Numbered from the stretch's first letter, positions 26,481 to 36,396 are shown. The stretch: DNA of 64,000 nucleotides from Bacteroidaceae bacterium (GCA_902362375.1 CABIVS010000001.1:419820-483819), one strand, 5' to 3'. A program made the numbers and translations. Notes: generated by a model not told the origin, from the sequence alone.

Positions 26481-29400
26481 TTAGAATGTGAAATTAATAC
26501 CAACTGAATAAGAGGTCGTATTTGGATAAGAAGCACCATTATCGGTATTCAACTCCGGATCCCACAATTTGAAACGACTCAAGGTGAACAGGTTAGTTCC
26601 CATTACATATACAGCCGCATTCTTCAGATGAACTTTATTCACCCAAGGTTTCGGCAGGTTATAAGATACCTGCAATGTCTTCAGACGCAGGAAGTTCATG
26701 TTACGCACCCACCATGTGCTCTTCTGGAAGTTATTAATATTACTGGTTGTTTCGCTTCCATAAGACAGACGCGGATAAAAGGCATTCTGATCCGGATTTT
26801 CCTCTGTCCAACGGTCGCCAATGTTAGAGTAGAGGTTACCGCTACCACCACCGCCGTTAAACGGATTAATACTGCTACCATTCAAAACACGTTCGGCTCC
26901 TGCTACACCTTGGAACATCATACCTACCGACAAATCTTTCCAACCTACAGTAAATCCGAAACCATAAACAGTTGTCGGCACATCCCCACGGGAAATGTAA
27001 GTCTGGTCGTACGCATCAATCTGACCGTCATTGTTCAAATCCTTGTATTTGATATCTCCCGCCTTTACTGTACCAAACTGTGAAGCAAAAGGTTTGGGAG
27101 TGATTGCTTTATTGGCATCCGACAACGATTCCCAACGTGCCATATCATCTATTTCAGCTTGAGTGAACAGTCCTTCGGCCACATATCCTTTAACTCCATT
27201 GATGTTACGTCCATACTGGTTCATCCATTCGTATTTTTGTTCCGGCAATTCTCCCTGAATCCATTTATCCTTATTAAAGGTGATATTACCACGAAGCGCA
27301 AGTACCCAGTCTTTATTTATACGCTTGTTATACTCTATCGTTCCATCGAATCCTTTATTTTCTATGATACCAATATTTCCATAAGGAGCAGATGTATTGT
27401 AGCCCAGGAATGAAGGTATAGAATGCTCACGCTTCAACAGGATGTTCTCACGACGTTCCTTAAACAAGTCGAATACAATAGACAGATCGTCATTAAACAG
27501 TTTTATATCAATACCCAAGTCTTGTTTACGAGATTCTTCCCAAATTAAGTCAACAGCCATATTTACTGTTTCATAACCAGACCATTTTGTTCCGTTCGGT
27601 CCGAATTTATAACCATAATCACCGTTCTCTTTCATCTGGTCCAGATACATAAAACGACGGTCGGAAACTTCACTATTACCTACTTTACCATCCGTATAGC
27701 GTATCTTCAGGAAAGAAACAGTTTTTGACAGCGGTTGCCAGAATTTCTCGTTCGAGATAACCCAACCTACACCAAATGCAGGGAAAGTTCCGAAACGATG
27801 TTTGGGTGAGAAGTTCTCGGCGCCGTTATAACCGATGTTGAATTCTGCAAAATAACGGTCTTTCCATGAATAAGTGGCACGACCGGCAATACCCATCATA
27901 CGATAAGGAATCGCATCTTCCAGTGTACCTTTCGGATACAACAGTTTGGATTGCTGGTTGAACAGGAACAGTGCACTGACACGATGATCGTCATTGAATG
28001 TCCGGTCATAGTTCAGGGAAGCTTCCAGATAAGTTTTCTTATTACCACTTGTTTCCTGTTTATAACTCAACACGTTACTTCCTTCATAAATACGTTGCAG
28101 AATGGGTTGTCCGTCCATATCGTAAGGAACACTTGTATCCAGGAAGTTATAAGTAGACTCTGCACGGTCTTGATGTACATGTATCTCATTGTATACATCG
28201 AACGCATACATGGCAGTCAATTTCAGCCCTTTAGTAAGCATATCCAAATCCTGTGTGATACGCAGATTGGAATAGATCTGATTTTTCGTCAGGTTATCAT
28301 ATCCACGACGGGTAGCTTGTGAATAAGGGTTATTAAAGTTATTGTTAGTTGAAGTTCCGGGCACATAGGCTTGTCCGTTGACAAAGAACATCTTCGGATA
28401 TTCAACCGGTGAAATTGACATTGCCGCATTATACAAATCAGCAGAAGAGATGGCCGGATAGTTTCCTTCTCCCAAATAACCTTGTGCACCGATCTCCACT
28501 TTAGTAGTAGGAGTCACATCGATATTCAGATTAGTGGTAAAGTTATAACGGCTATATTTCATTTTGGAATCATAGGTGTTGATATTCTTATCAGTCACCG
28601 TCATACCAGTTTCATTGAAGTAGCTGACTGACGCATAATAAGCGACCTTTTCACTACCACCCCGCACGTTTACATTCACACGACGATTGTGTCCCCAATC
28701 ATTAAAGATTTCCTTCAACCAATCCACGTTCGGGTACAAATAAGAATCTTTTCCCGCAATCGTGTTACGTATCTGGTCCTCCGTATATTTTGTAGCAATA
28801 CCGTCATTACGCATTGCCTCGTTGGCTGCATTCATATAAGTGATACCGTCTGCCAGATCAACCATCTTCGTGAAACGGGTAAACGATTCATAATAATCCG
28901 CGCTCACTGTCGGTTTTCCCACCTTTCCCGGTTTGGTTTTAATCAGGATCACACCATTAGCACCTCGCACACCATACACAGCCGTTGCCGATGCATCTTT
29001 CAGTGTTGTCAACGATTCAATGTCCTCCGGATCGATGTCATTGAACGAACGTTCCACTCCATCCACCAATACTAGCGGAGAAGAAGTGTTGGGAGTAGAA
29101 ATACCACGAATCCAGATATCAGCGGCATCTTTACCCGGTTCTCCCGTACGTTGCACGGCTACAACACCGGCCAAACGACCTGCCAGCGTTGTAGTTAAAC
29201 TGGCAGAAGGTGTTTTAATATCCTCCATCTTCATAGAAGATTGTGCGCCGATATTACTTATTTTACGCTGGGTACCATAACCAACAATCACAGTCTCTTC
29301 CAACTCGTTCACCTGTTCTTCCAAGGCCACATCGTAAATATTAGTAGAAGCATTCGTCCGTATTTCTGAAGTTTTAAAACCTATATAAGTAAATTTAAGC

Positions 29401-29921
29401 ACTACACTTTTTTGGGTTACGAATATCTCATACAAACCATCCATATTGGTAATCGAACCGTTTGCATCTCCATCCACGGTAACGTTCACTCCAATAAGCG
29501 GTTCCCCTTTTACATCAGTAACACGTCCGGTTATTTTCCGTTTATTCTGTTGCTGTTCATTAGGAGCCGATGCTTTTCCGGAAATAAAAATTTGTCTGTC
29601 AGAGATCCGATAAGTACATGAAGTACCCTCGAAAAGTTCAGAAAGAATTTCTTCTATCTTCTTATTCTTACTGTCGATAGATACCTTACGTTCTAAGTTC
29701 ACAGCATCATCTAAGTAGAAGAAAACAAATTGACTACTTTTCTCTATCGTTTTAAGCACTTCTCTCAACGTCGAGTTATTAACGCTGACCGAGAGGGTCT
29801 TAAATTGAGAATAATTGTTGTAACTTGCGAAAGAGTAGTCTATTCCGAGAAGTAAAAAGCAAAGGAATAGCCCGAGAACCTTACTCTTTCGTTCTCTAAT
29901 TGCATTTTTCATATTAAACAT
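26481..29921 (-). CDS. susC: SusC/RagA TonB-dependent transporter with N-terminal STN signalling domain (first PUL)
   Basis: This 1146-aa outer-membrane transporter starts with a signal sequence and then an STN domain (about 40-115, containing LREVLKTIEKSSQFVFFYLD), which contacts a FecR-type anti-sigma factor. A carboxypeptidase-regulatory-like domain follows (ITGRVTDVKGEPLIGVNVTV), then the plug (IRGISTPNTSSPLVLVDGVE) and a C-terminal 22-strand barrel ending in VGINFTF. The STN domain and the upstream fecR and ECF sigma genes fit trans-envelope autoregulation by substrate. The Met at 29912 is an alternative start. The 149-bp leader holds a 9-bp-stem hairpin and lacks an obvious TAnnTTTG box, which suits an ECF-dependent promoter. 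Confidence 0.94.
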   Translation of the reverse strand: MFNMKNAIRERKSKVLGLFLCFLLLGIDYSFASYNNYSQFKTLSVSVNNSTLREVLKTIEKSSQFVFFYLDDAVNLERKVSIDSKNKKIEEILSELFEGTSCTYRISDRQIFISGKASAPNEQQQNKRKITGRVTDVKGEPLIGVNVTVDGDANGSITNMDGLYEIFVTQKSVVLKFTYIGFKTSEIRTNASTNIYDVALEEQVNELEETVIVGYGTQRKISNIGAQSSMKMEDIKTPSASLTTTLAGRLAGVVAVQRTGEPGKDAADIWIRGISTPNTSSPLVLVDGVERSFNDIDPEDIESLTTLKDASATAVYGVRGANGVILIKTKPGKVGKPTVSADYYESFTRFTKMVDLADGITYMNAANEAMRNDGIATKYTEDQIRNTIAGKDSYLYPNVDWLKEIFNDWGHNRRVNVNVRGGSEKVAYYASVSYFNETGMTVTDKNINTYDSKMKYSRYNFTTNLNIDVTPTTKVEIGAQGYLGEGNYPAISSADLYNAAMSISPVEYPKMFFVNGQAYVPGTSTNNNFNNPYSQATRRGYDNLTKNQIYSNLRITQDLDMLTKGLKLTAMYAFDVYNEIHVHQDRAESTYNFLDTSVPYDMDGQPILQRIYEGSNVLSYKQETSGNKKTYLEASLNYDRTFNDDHRVSALFLFNQQSKLLYPKGTLEDAIPYRMMGIAGRATYSWKDRYFAEFNIGYNGAENFSPKHRFGTFPAFGVGWVISNEKFWQPLSKTVSFLKIRYTDGKVGNSEVSDRRFMYLDQMKENGDYGYKFGPNGTKWSGYETVNMAVDLIWEESRKQDLGIDIKLFNDDLSIVFDLFKERRENILLKREHSIPSFLGYNTSAPYGNIGIIENKGFDGTIEYNKRINKDWVLALRGNITFNKDKWIQGELPEQKYEWMNQYGRNINGVKGYVAEGLFTQAEIDDMARWESLSDANKAITPKPFASQFGTVKAGDIKYKDLNNDGQIDAYDQTYISRGDVPTTVYGFGFTVGWKDLSVGMMFQGVAGAERVLNGSSINPFNGGGGSGNLYSNIGDRWTEENPDQNAFYPRLSYGSETTSNINNFQKSTWWVRNMNFLRLKTLQVSYNLPKPWVNKVHLKNAAVYVMGTNLFTLSRFKLWDPELNTDNGASYPNTTSYSVGINFTF

Positions 29922-29983
29922 GTTAAAATTTTCTCATAATATTATTTCTGTATCTAAACATTATTGGGTACACACGTCCCAGT

Positions 29984-30006
29984 TGGATGATAGCGTGTAT
30001 CATCCA
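29984..30006. other. Hairpin in the susC leader
   Basis: TGGATGATA (29984-29992) and TATCATCCA (29998-30006) form a perfect 9-bp stem with a 5-base loop, about 60-85 bp before the susC start. It has no T-tract on either side, so it is more likely an operator or a leader RNA structure than a terminator. Confidence 0.45.
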
Positions 30007-30070
30007 CTTTCTACAAAAATTACCATAAAATTCAGGAATTAGATTTATTCTTTATCTTATTTTTTCATAT

Positions 30071-31279
30071 CTATTTCTTTACGACTCGATACGTCTTATA
30101 TTGTTCATCATAGGCATAAGAGATTGGTGCAACAAAGGTTAATCCATTAATTACTGTTTCAAAGTTGTCTTTCAAATCGATTTTTCCGGAACATTTTATT
30201 TTACTTAGCGCTGGGTCAAATTCTACGTTAATGCCATAATAGGTAGACAGACGTTTCAAAACGATTCCCAAATCAGCACTTTGGAAATAATAGAGTCCAT
30301 TCACCCATGATATAGCTTCTTCTACATCTACCTGTGTTATATTTTCCTTTCCATCGGCAGAACTGAACATCTGATTAGGAGCCAGAATGGCTTTAGGAGT
30401 CCGGTCTGTCTCCACCTGAACACATCCTTGTGCCAGCACTACACTTCTAATTGCTTCCGATTCATACGCAGTTACATTAAATTTAGTACCAAGCACTCTG
30501 ACATTCATATCTTTGGTCCGCACATAGAAAGGACGATTTTCATCTCTGGCCACTTCTATGTAGATTTCACCATCCACATAGATTTCACGTTTGTCTTGTT
30601 CAAACTCCACCGGATAAACCACCCTTGTACCGGCATTCACCCAGACTTTAGATCCATCGGCAAACGTCAATACCGAACGTTTTCCACGTGGAATAACCAA
30701 TTGGTTATAAGTTGCCGATTTCTCCTTTTGTATACTTTCCTGATTCGTTTTGATTTCTACGGAATCATACGTGATCTCTGTTTCTTTTTCCTTCAAACTC
30801 ACGACATTATCTTCTGCCAAAATCAACAGTGTTTCTTCCGTCAAAGGCAAATCGGCTTTCGTATTCACAGCAAATGTGGCAATGTCCGGATCCAGAGCCG
30901 AAGAATAGTTCTTCAAAAAGAAGAAACATCCCACAAGAATAGCCACACTGGCAGCCGCACTCAATCCTATTAAGAAATAGTTCTTGCGTCTCGCTTTCTC
31001 CTTATTTATATTAGTCGCTTGAATACGAATCCATAAATCATCCGTTTCCTGGTTTGAAAGTACCTCACCCTTCTCTTTCGAAAAAACTTCCAAATATCTT
31101 TTTGCAGCGATATATTCATCTATATTAGAAGGATTCATCTGTTCAAATTCATCCCAGAACTTCTGTGTTTCTTCCGTAGGATAGTTCATAGAAGAAACAA
31201 AGAAATCATTCTGAAGAAATTCTTCAAAAGTATATAGGGAAAAATCTGTATGTTCTTGTTCAGAGTTCATCATTTTCAT
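30071..31279 (-). CDS. FecR-family anti-sigma factor
   Basis: This 402-aa protein has a cytoplasmic N-terminal part (about 1-100), one membrane segment (NYFLIGLSAAASVAILVGCF, about 103-122), and a periplasmic FecR domain (about 190-290: LVIPRGKRSVLTFADGSKVW; VYPVEFEQDKREIYVDGEIY). A C-terminal DUF4974-like region follows (SADLGIVLKRLSTYYGINVE). It would hold the upstream ECF sigma factor inactive until the STN domain of SusC signals substrate uptake. The gene order sigma, fecR, susC supports this. The 106-bp gap to the sigma gene shows no clear terminator. Confidence 0.92.
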   Translation of the reverse strand: MKMMNSEQEHTDFSLYTFEEFLQNDFFVSSMNYPTEETQKFWDEFEQMNPSNIDEYIAAKRYLEVFSKEKGEVLSNQETDDLWIRIQATNINKEKARRKNYFLIGLSAAASVAILVGCFFFLKNYSSALDPDIATFAVNTKADLPLTEETLLILAEDNVVSLKEKETEITYDSVEIKTNQESIQKEKSATYNQLVIPRGKRSVLTFADGSKVWVNAGTRVVYPVEFEQDKREIYVDGEIYIEVARDENRPFYVRTKDMNVRVLGTKFNVTAYESEAIRSVVLAQGCVQVETDRTPKAILAPNQMFSSADGKENITQVDVEEAISWVNGLYYFQSADLGIVLKRLSTYYGINVEFDPALSKIKCSGKIDLKDNFETVINGLTFVAPISYAYDEQYKTYRVVKK

Positions 31280-31385
31280 TGTCTTTACGTATGAATAACA
31301 GTTGTACTTTCATTTTATACTCACCTTTTTCGAAGTTTTTTCCACTTTTTTTGATAGGCAGGAAAAATGGGCTGATTATTCTCTC

Positions 31386-31958
31386 TTATTTTCTCTTAAA
31401 TAAGTCGCGGATACGTCCCAAAGCCCGTTGAATAGAATTAGAAACAGACTGATTATTCATATCTGTCACCTTACTGATTTCATCGATACTCATCTCTTTG
31501 ATATACCGATAATAAATAATTTCGCGCTGTCTGTCCGTCAATACAGACATCATAGAATGTACGGTTGTCTGAACTTGTTTTTCCTGTTCATTATTAATAT
31601 ATATAGTTTCCGGAGTGGAAGGAGAGTCGTCAACCGTATCTTCTCTCTCACCTATTTCATCAAACGGGAGAGAATCTGTTGTTTTTTTCAGCGCATTAAA
31701 AAGAGTGTTTTTCAACGCCACTGTCAAATAGGCGGCAATATTATCTGTTGGAGCCAACTTTGCACGATTCATGTGAATTTTCACAAACACATCATGTATG
31801 CAGTCTTTAATTAATTCTTTATCCGAAGTATATAATAATCCGAATCGAAACAGATCTTGTACTGTTTGATTATATATTTGGGTATACGCACTCGAGTCTC
31901 CTTCGAGAAACCTTCTCCACAAAAGGGAATCAGAGAGAGAGTGTATATCCGATTTCAT
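31386..31958 (-). CDS. ECF-type RNA polymerase sigma factor
   Basis: This ~190-aa protein matches Bacteroidetes ECF sigma-70 factors. Region 2 contains SLLWRRFLEGDSSAYTQIYN and FVKIHMNR. Region 4 contains LTDRQREIIYYRYIKEMSID followed by EISKVTDMNNQSVSNSIQRA, the DNA-binding helix-turn-helix. I start at the Met at 31958 (MKSDIHSLSD). An upstream in-frame Met at 32000 would add a hydrophobic tail unlike the family. It should direct transcription of the adjacent susC operon. A TATTTTTG sequence (31987-31994 on the minus strand) could be its own -7 box. Confidence 0.92.
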   Translation of the reverse strand: MKSDIHSLSDSLLWRRFLEGDSSAYTQIYNQTVQDLFRFGLLYTSDKELIKDCIHDVFVKIHMNRAKLAPTDNIAAYLTVALKNTLFNALKKTTDSLPFDEIGEREDTVDDSPSTPETIYINNEQEKQVQTTVHSMMSVLTDRQREIIYYRYIKEMSIDEISKVTDMNNQSVSNSIQRALGRIRDLFKRK

Positions 31959-32012
31959 TATAATAAGTATATTGAATTTATAAGGACAAAAATAAAACAA
32001 TAAATCAAAAAA

Positions 32013-32049
32013 AGCCCATCTTTATTAAAATATTAATTACCGATGGGCT
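32013..32049 (-). terminator. Rho-independent terminator of the GH43 gene
   Basis: AGCCCATC (32013-32020) pairs with GATGGGCT (32042-32049). On the minus strand the stem is followed directly by a run of seven T. It lies just after the GH43 stop at 32064 and separates that gene from the ECF sigma gene, so the GH43 is monocistronic. Confidence 0.8.
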
Positions 32050-32063
32050 GAACTTTTCAGATT

Positions 32064-33053
32064 TTACTTCAATGGGCTGGCTTCTATTCCCTCGAAAGTC
32101 ATCTTTATGGGTTTTATTTTTCCGTCTTTATCAAAAATCATGCGATCAATACAGGTCACACGAGCGTTTCCATCCGTTTCACCTAATGGATGGCGATGAT
32201 AAATGATGTACCATTCGTCCGCTCCCGGACCTTTCACTACAGAATGATGGCCGGCACCCGTTCCAATATTGGGATCTCGCTGTAAGATTTTTGCTTCTCT
32301 TTTAAAAGGTCCGAATGGTGAGTCGGCAATCGCATAGGCTACGCAATAATCCGGTCCGGTCCAACCGCCTTCCGACCACATAAAATAGTATTTACCGTTA
32401 CGTTTTAACATGAAAGGTCCCTCTACATATTTTTCGGGAGTTACTTCCTTATAGATGGTACCATCCTCAAACGGTACGATACTCAACAAGTCCGGAGCTA
32501 GCTTCACCATATTGCAATGTCCCCAGCCACCATAATACATATAATACTGTCCGTCATCATCTTTGTAAACAAACTGATCGATCGGCTGTGCACCATTTAC
32601 AAACTTATCAATCAGAGGTTTGCCCAGTGCATCCTTAAATGGTCCGGCAGGATTGTCGGCTACAGCCACACCGATACCTCCCAGCTCGTTATTACTTTGA
32701 ATATCATTCGCACCGAAGAATATATAATATTTGTCATTCGCATGAATCACAGCAGGTGCCCATAAAGCACGTCTAAACCAACTTATATTCTCTTTCGACA
32801 ACACTTTCGGGTGTTTTGTCCAGTTCACCAAGTCTTTAGACGAGAAAGCATCCATGAAGGTTTGTTCGTCATAAGGCGCCGAATACGTAGGGTAAATCCA
32901 GTATTCATCTCCAAACACAATTCCTTCCGGATCGGCATACCAGCCCGGAAATACAGGATTGCCACTTGTCTTTGGTTGCTGACCGGCCTTTTGCCCAAAT
33001 ACAGACAGGGAACAACAAATAATACAGAAAAGAATAAGATGTTTTAGTTTCAT
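32064..33053 (-). CDS. GH43-family glycosidase with intact catalytic triad
   Basis: This 329-aa protein has a signal peptide (cut near SVFGQ) and a single five-bladed propeller domain of GH43, inverting arabinofuranosidases and xylosidases. The triad is visible: base Asp41 in YADPE, pKa-modulating Asp159 in QPIDQ and acid Glu211 in VEGPF. There is no accessory beta-sandwich, and the length fits a minimal GH43. It has its own promoter (39-bp class) and a strong terminator, and is divergent from a second GH43 gene. The most likely job is trimming arabinose or another pentose from a decorated glycan. The subfamily cannot be fixed here. Confidence 0.88.
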   Translation of the reverse strand: MKLKHLILFCIICCSLSVFGQKAGQQPKTSGNPVFPGWYADPEGIVFGDEYWIYPTYSAPYDEQTFMDAFSSKDLVNWTKHPKVLSKENISWFRRALWAPAVIHANDKYYIFFGANDIQSNNELGGIGVAVADNPAGPFKDALGKPLIDKFVNGAQPIDQFVYKDDDGQYYMYYGGWGHCNMVKLAPDLLSIVPFEDGTIYKEVTPEKYVEGPFMLKRNGKYYFMWSEGGWTGPDYCVAYAIADSPFGPFKREAKILQRDPNIGTGAGHHSVVKGPGADEWYIIYHRHPLGETDGNARVTCIDRMIFDKDGKIKPIKMTFEGIEASPLK

Positions 33054-33080
33054 ATAATATCAATTTTAAAGTTCGTGCTA

Positions 33081-33127
33081 CAAAGATGAGAAAAAACGAA
33101 TAGAAAATTCAATAATTATGAACCAAT
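33081..33127 (-). promoter_or_regulatory. Promoter of the GH43 gene at 32064 (39-bp class)
   Basis: CATCTTTG (33081-33088 on the minus strand) is a one-mismatch -7 box. ATTGG starts 39 bp upstream at 33127. ATTATTG follows within the motif, giving a -33-like ATTG 21 bp before the -7 box. The ATG is 27 bp downstream of the box. Confidence 0.6.
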
Positions 33128-33206
33128 TAAGGATAAATACTAACCAATCTGCAAAAAAAAGATGATTTATCAAGATTTTGTGCTTTCTTTGCAGTGTCAT
33201 TATAAA

Positions 33207-34328
33207 ATGAAAAATACCATGAAAAGCGGAATCTCATTACTAACTGTACTTTTAGTCATTATTTGTGCATCTTGCCAACCCAAGAAGAAAACAGAGCCGG
33301 AAAAGGAAACGATAACAGGAGATACCTATACGAATCCGTTGCGCGAAAAAGGAGCAGAACCATGGGGTGTTTTTCACGAAGGGAAATATTACTACACACA
33401 AGGTTCCGAAAGCAGGATCATACTTTGGGAAACGAGTGATATAACAAACTTGGATGACAGTCTTAAAAAACCGGTATGGATACCGACAGACCCTAGTAAT
33501 TCGCACCATTTATGGGCCCCCGAGCTACATCGGATCAATAATAAATGGTATATCTATTTTGCGGCAGATGACGGTAACATGGACAATCACCAGATTTATG
33601 TAATTGAGAACGAGGCTGCCACTCCTACAGAAGGAAAGTTTGTCATGAAAGGCCGAATACCGACTGACAAAGATAACAACTGGGCGATTCATGCAAGCAC
33701 TTTTGAACATAACGGACAACATTATATGATCTGGTGCGGATGGCAAAAACGAAGAATCGACAGTGAGACACAGTGCATTTACATCGCTTCCATGGAAAAT
33801 CCATGGACTCTTTCTTCCGATAGAGTCCTGATTTCCAAACCTGAATATGAATGGGAATGTCAATGGGTCAATCCTGATGGCAGTAAAACGGCCTATCCGA
33901 TTCATGTGAACGAGGCACCTCATTTTTTCCAACCGAAGAATAAAGACAAAGTTTGCATTTTTTATTCTGCCAGTGGTAGCTGGACGCCTTATTATTGTGT
34001 AGGATTACTAACAGCAGACGCCAATGCTGACCTGCTGGATCCCGCTTCCTGGAAGAAACATCCGACCCCTGTATTTCAGCAGGAGCCGAAAAACGAAGTT
34101 TTTGGTCCCGGCGGCAGTTCTTTCATTCCTTCACCGGATGGAAAAGAATGTTATATGCTTTATCATGCCCGCCAGATTCCCAACGACGCTCCGGGTGCAA
34201 TGGACTCACGTACTCCCCGCTTACAAAAAATGGAGTGGGACAAAGACGGAATGCCTGTACTGGGTGTTCCGGACAAAGCCGGAACGAAACTCCCCAAACC
34301 ATCAGGAACAAAAACTGCTGACAAATAA
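33207..34328 (+). CDS. GH43-like lipoprotein with non-canonical catalytic residues
   Basis: This protein (about 373 aa) has a lipobox (ICASC) and a GH43 five-bladed propeller. I use the Met at 33207 because it opens the signal peptide; the Met at 33162 adds a non-signal leader. The acid Glu is present (VNEAPHFF). The base position reads GAEPWG, with Glu instead of the usual Asp, and the pKa-modulator block reads WAIHASTF where GH43 enzymes normally have AIDGT. It may therefore belong to an atypical subfamily or have altered activity. It is divergent from the other GH43. Its own -7 box may be TTTCTTTG at 33184-33191, but no ATTGA box is found 39 bp upstream. Confidence 0.8.
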   Translation: MKNTMKSGISLLTVLLVIICASCQPKKKTEPEKETITGDTYTNPLREKGAEPWGVFHEGKYYYTQGSESRIILWETSDITNLDDSLKKPVWIPTDPSNSHHLWAPELHRINNKWYIYFAADDGNMDNHQIYVIENEAATPTEGKFVMKGRIPTDKDNNWAIHASTFEHNGQHYMIWCGWQKRRIDSETQCIYIASMENPWTLSSDRVLISKPEYEWECQWVNPDGSKTAYPIHVNEAPHFFQPKNKDKVCIFYSASGSWTPYYCVGLLTADANADLLDPASWKKHPTPVFQQEPKNEVFGPGGSSFIPSPDGKECYMLYHARQIPNDAPGAMDSRTPRLQKMEWDKDGMPVLGVPDKAGTKLPKPSGTKTADK

Positions 34329-34440
34329 CAAAAAAACGATTGTTCAACAAAGAAAAAAACTGACCACTACTTCCGGTATTTATCATCAAAAGTAACTTTA
34401 TAGGAGACTTTATATAGAAAAAGAAGAGATTTTGCTGTTT

Positions 34441-34487
34441 TTTGAACGGCAAGTTTCCTTTATTCTCTTTAAATTCCACTTTCTTTG
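34441..34487 (+). promoter_or_regulatory. Promoter of the GH2 gene at 34531 (39-bp class)
   Basis: TTTCTTTG (34480-34487) serves as a one-mismatch -7 box. TTTGAACGGCAAGTTTCC starts exactly 39 bp upstream at 34441 and closely matches the box before the other GH2 gene (44536). Confidence 0.65.
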
Positions 34488-34530
34488 CAATGTTCCTTCT
34501 TATGGAATTTATATCTAATAACTAATTATA

Positions 34531-36360
34531 ATGTATACCATGAACATGAAAAAGAATTTTCTAACAATGCTACTTGCATTGGCTCTATGCAGTTCGACTT
34601 TTGCTCAATGGAAACCTGCCGGTGACAAAATCAAGACATCGTGGGGAGAACAGCTCGATCCTAAAAATGTATTGCCGGAATATCCGCGTCCTATCATGGA
34701 ACGTAGTGACTGGAAAAACCTGAACGGGCTTTGGAAATATGCAATCACAAAGAAGGGAGCTCCTGCGCCTGCTGCTTACCAGGGTGACATTCTGGTTCCT
34801 TTTGCTGTAGAATCGTCTTTATCAGGCGTAGGCAAAATGATAAACGAGAAAGAGGAACTGTGGTACCAACGCACTTTCGACGTTCCTTCCAACTGGCGTG
34901 GCAAACAAGTCCTGTTGCACTTCGGAGCAGTAGACTGGAAAGCAGAAGTTTGGGTGAATGACGTAAAGGTAGGTGAACACACAGGCGGATTTACTCCTTT
35001 CTATTTCGATATCACTTCCGTACTTAATAAAGGCAATAATGATCTGGTAGTAAAAGTATGGGACCCTTCAGATCGTGGCGAACAACCCAGAGGAAAACAA
35101 ATAGCAAATCCTCATGGCATTTGGTACACTCCGGTTACAGGTATCTGGCAAACAGTGTGGTTGGAACCGGTGGCAGCACAATACATCGCTAATCTGAAAA
35201 CTACTCCTAATATTGATAATAACTCTGTTAAGGTAGAAGTTGCTGCCAACACAACTTCTGCTGACAAAGTGGAAGTAAAAGTATTCGACGGCAAGAACCT
35301 TGTAGCCAAAGGTGCAGCGTTGAACGGAGTACCCGTTGAACTGGCAATGCCTGCTAATGCTAAACTGTGGTCTCCGGACTCTCCCTTCCTTTACAATATG
35401 GAAGTGACTCTGTATAAAGACGGAAAAGCAATCGACCAGGTAAAGAGCTATACTGCTATGCGTAAATATTCTATCCGCAAGGGTCCGAATGGTATCACTC
35501 GCCTGCAGTTGAACAACAAAGATTATTTCCAATTCGGTCCGCTCGACCAGGGATGGTGGCCTGATGGTTTATATACTGCACCGACAGACGAAGCTTTGGT
35601 TTATGACTTGAAAAAGACAAAAGACTTCGGCTACAACATGGTACGTAAGCACGTTAAGGTAGAACCTGCACGCTGGTACACTCATTGCGACCAGTTGGGA
35701 TTGATCGTATGGCAAGATATGCCGAACGGTGGTCCCAGCCCACAGTGGCAAGCACGTAACTATTTCAACGGTACAGAAGTGATTCGCTCTGCTGCTTCCG
35801 AAGCTAACTACCGCAAAGAGTGGAAAGAAATCATCGACTGTCTGTACTCTTATCCGAGTATCGCTGTATGGGTACCTTTCAATGAAGCATGGGGCCAATT
35901 CAAAACTCCGGAAATCGTAGCGTGGACCAAAGAATACGATCCTAGCCGACTGGTGAATCCTGCCAGTGGTGGTAATCACTACACTTGTGGCGATATTCTC
36001 GACCTTCACCACTATCCGGGACCAAACATGTTCCTTTACGATCCGAGACGTGCTACCGTATTGGGTGAGTACGGAGGTATCGGCCTTGTAGTAGAAGGAA
36101 ACACTTGGGTGAATGACAAGAAAAACTGGGGTTATGTGAAGTTCAATACATCGGACGAAGTAACCAACGAATACATCAAATATGGCAGACATCTGTTGGA
36201 ATTGATCCAGAAAGGATTCTCTGCTGCCGTATATACTCAGACAACAGACGTAGAAGGTGAAATCAACGGTCTGCTCACTTACGACCGTAAAGTAATCAAA
36301 ATGGATGAAGCTAAAATCAGGGAAATCAACCAGAAAATCTGTAACTCTCTGAATAAATAA
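34531..36360 (+). CDS. GH2-family glycosidase (beta-galactosidase/glucuronidase-like)
   Basis: This 609-aa secreted protein (signal peptide cut near STFAQ) has the GH2 order: sugar-binding jelly roll (about 45-210, with WYQRTFDVPSNWRGKQVLLH), immunoglobulin-like domain (about 215-310) and TIM barrel (about 315-605). The acid/base is Glu452 in WVPFNEAWG and the nucleophile is Glu513 in LGEYGG. Substrate specificity (galactoside, glucuronide or mannoside) cannot be told from the motifs. It is a lone gene with its own promoter and a terminator, close to both GH43 genes. A paralogue at 44639 has lost the acid/base Glu. Confidence 0.9.
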   Translation: MYTMNMKKNFLTMLLALALCSSTFAQWKPAGDKIKTSWGEQLDPKNVLPEYPRPIMERSDWKNLNGLWKYAITKKGAPAPAAYQGDILVPFAVESSLSGVGKMINEKEELWYQRTFDVPSNWRGKQVLLHFGAVDWKAEVWVNDVKVGEHTGGFTPFYFDITSVLNKGNNDLVVKVWDPSDRGEQPRGKQIANPHGIWYTPVTGIWQTVWLEPVAAQYIANLKTTPNIDNNSVKVEVAANTTSADKVEVKVFDGKNLVAKGAALNGVPVELAMPANAKLWSPDSPFLYNMEVTLYKDGKAIDQVKSYTAMRKYSIRKGPNGITRLQLNNKDYFQFGPLDQGWWPDGLYTAPTDEALVYDLKKTKDFGYNMVRKHVKVEPARWYTHCDQLGLIVWQDMPNGGPSPQWQARNYFNGTEVIRSAASEANYRKEWKEIIDCLYSYPSIAVWVPFNEAWGQFKTPEIVAWTKEYDPSRLVNPASGGNHYTCGDILDLHHYPGPNMFLYDPRRATVLGEYGGIGLVVEGNTWVNDKKNWGYVKFNTSDEVTNEYIKYGRHLLELIQKGFSAAVYTQTTDVEGEINGLLTYDRKVIKMDEAKIREINQKICNSLNK

Positions 36361-36396
36361 TAATTAGAATAATACTCTTTTCCTTGTTGAATTTAA

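Noticed and set aside
33145..33191. A 39-bp-class promoter for the plus-strand GH43 gene
   Set aside because: A TTTCTTTG box exists at 33184, but the sequence 39 bp upstream (CAATCTGC) does not match the ATTGA box.
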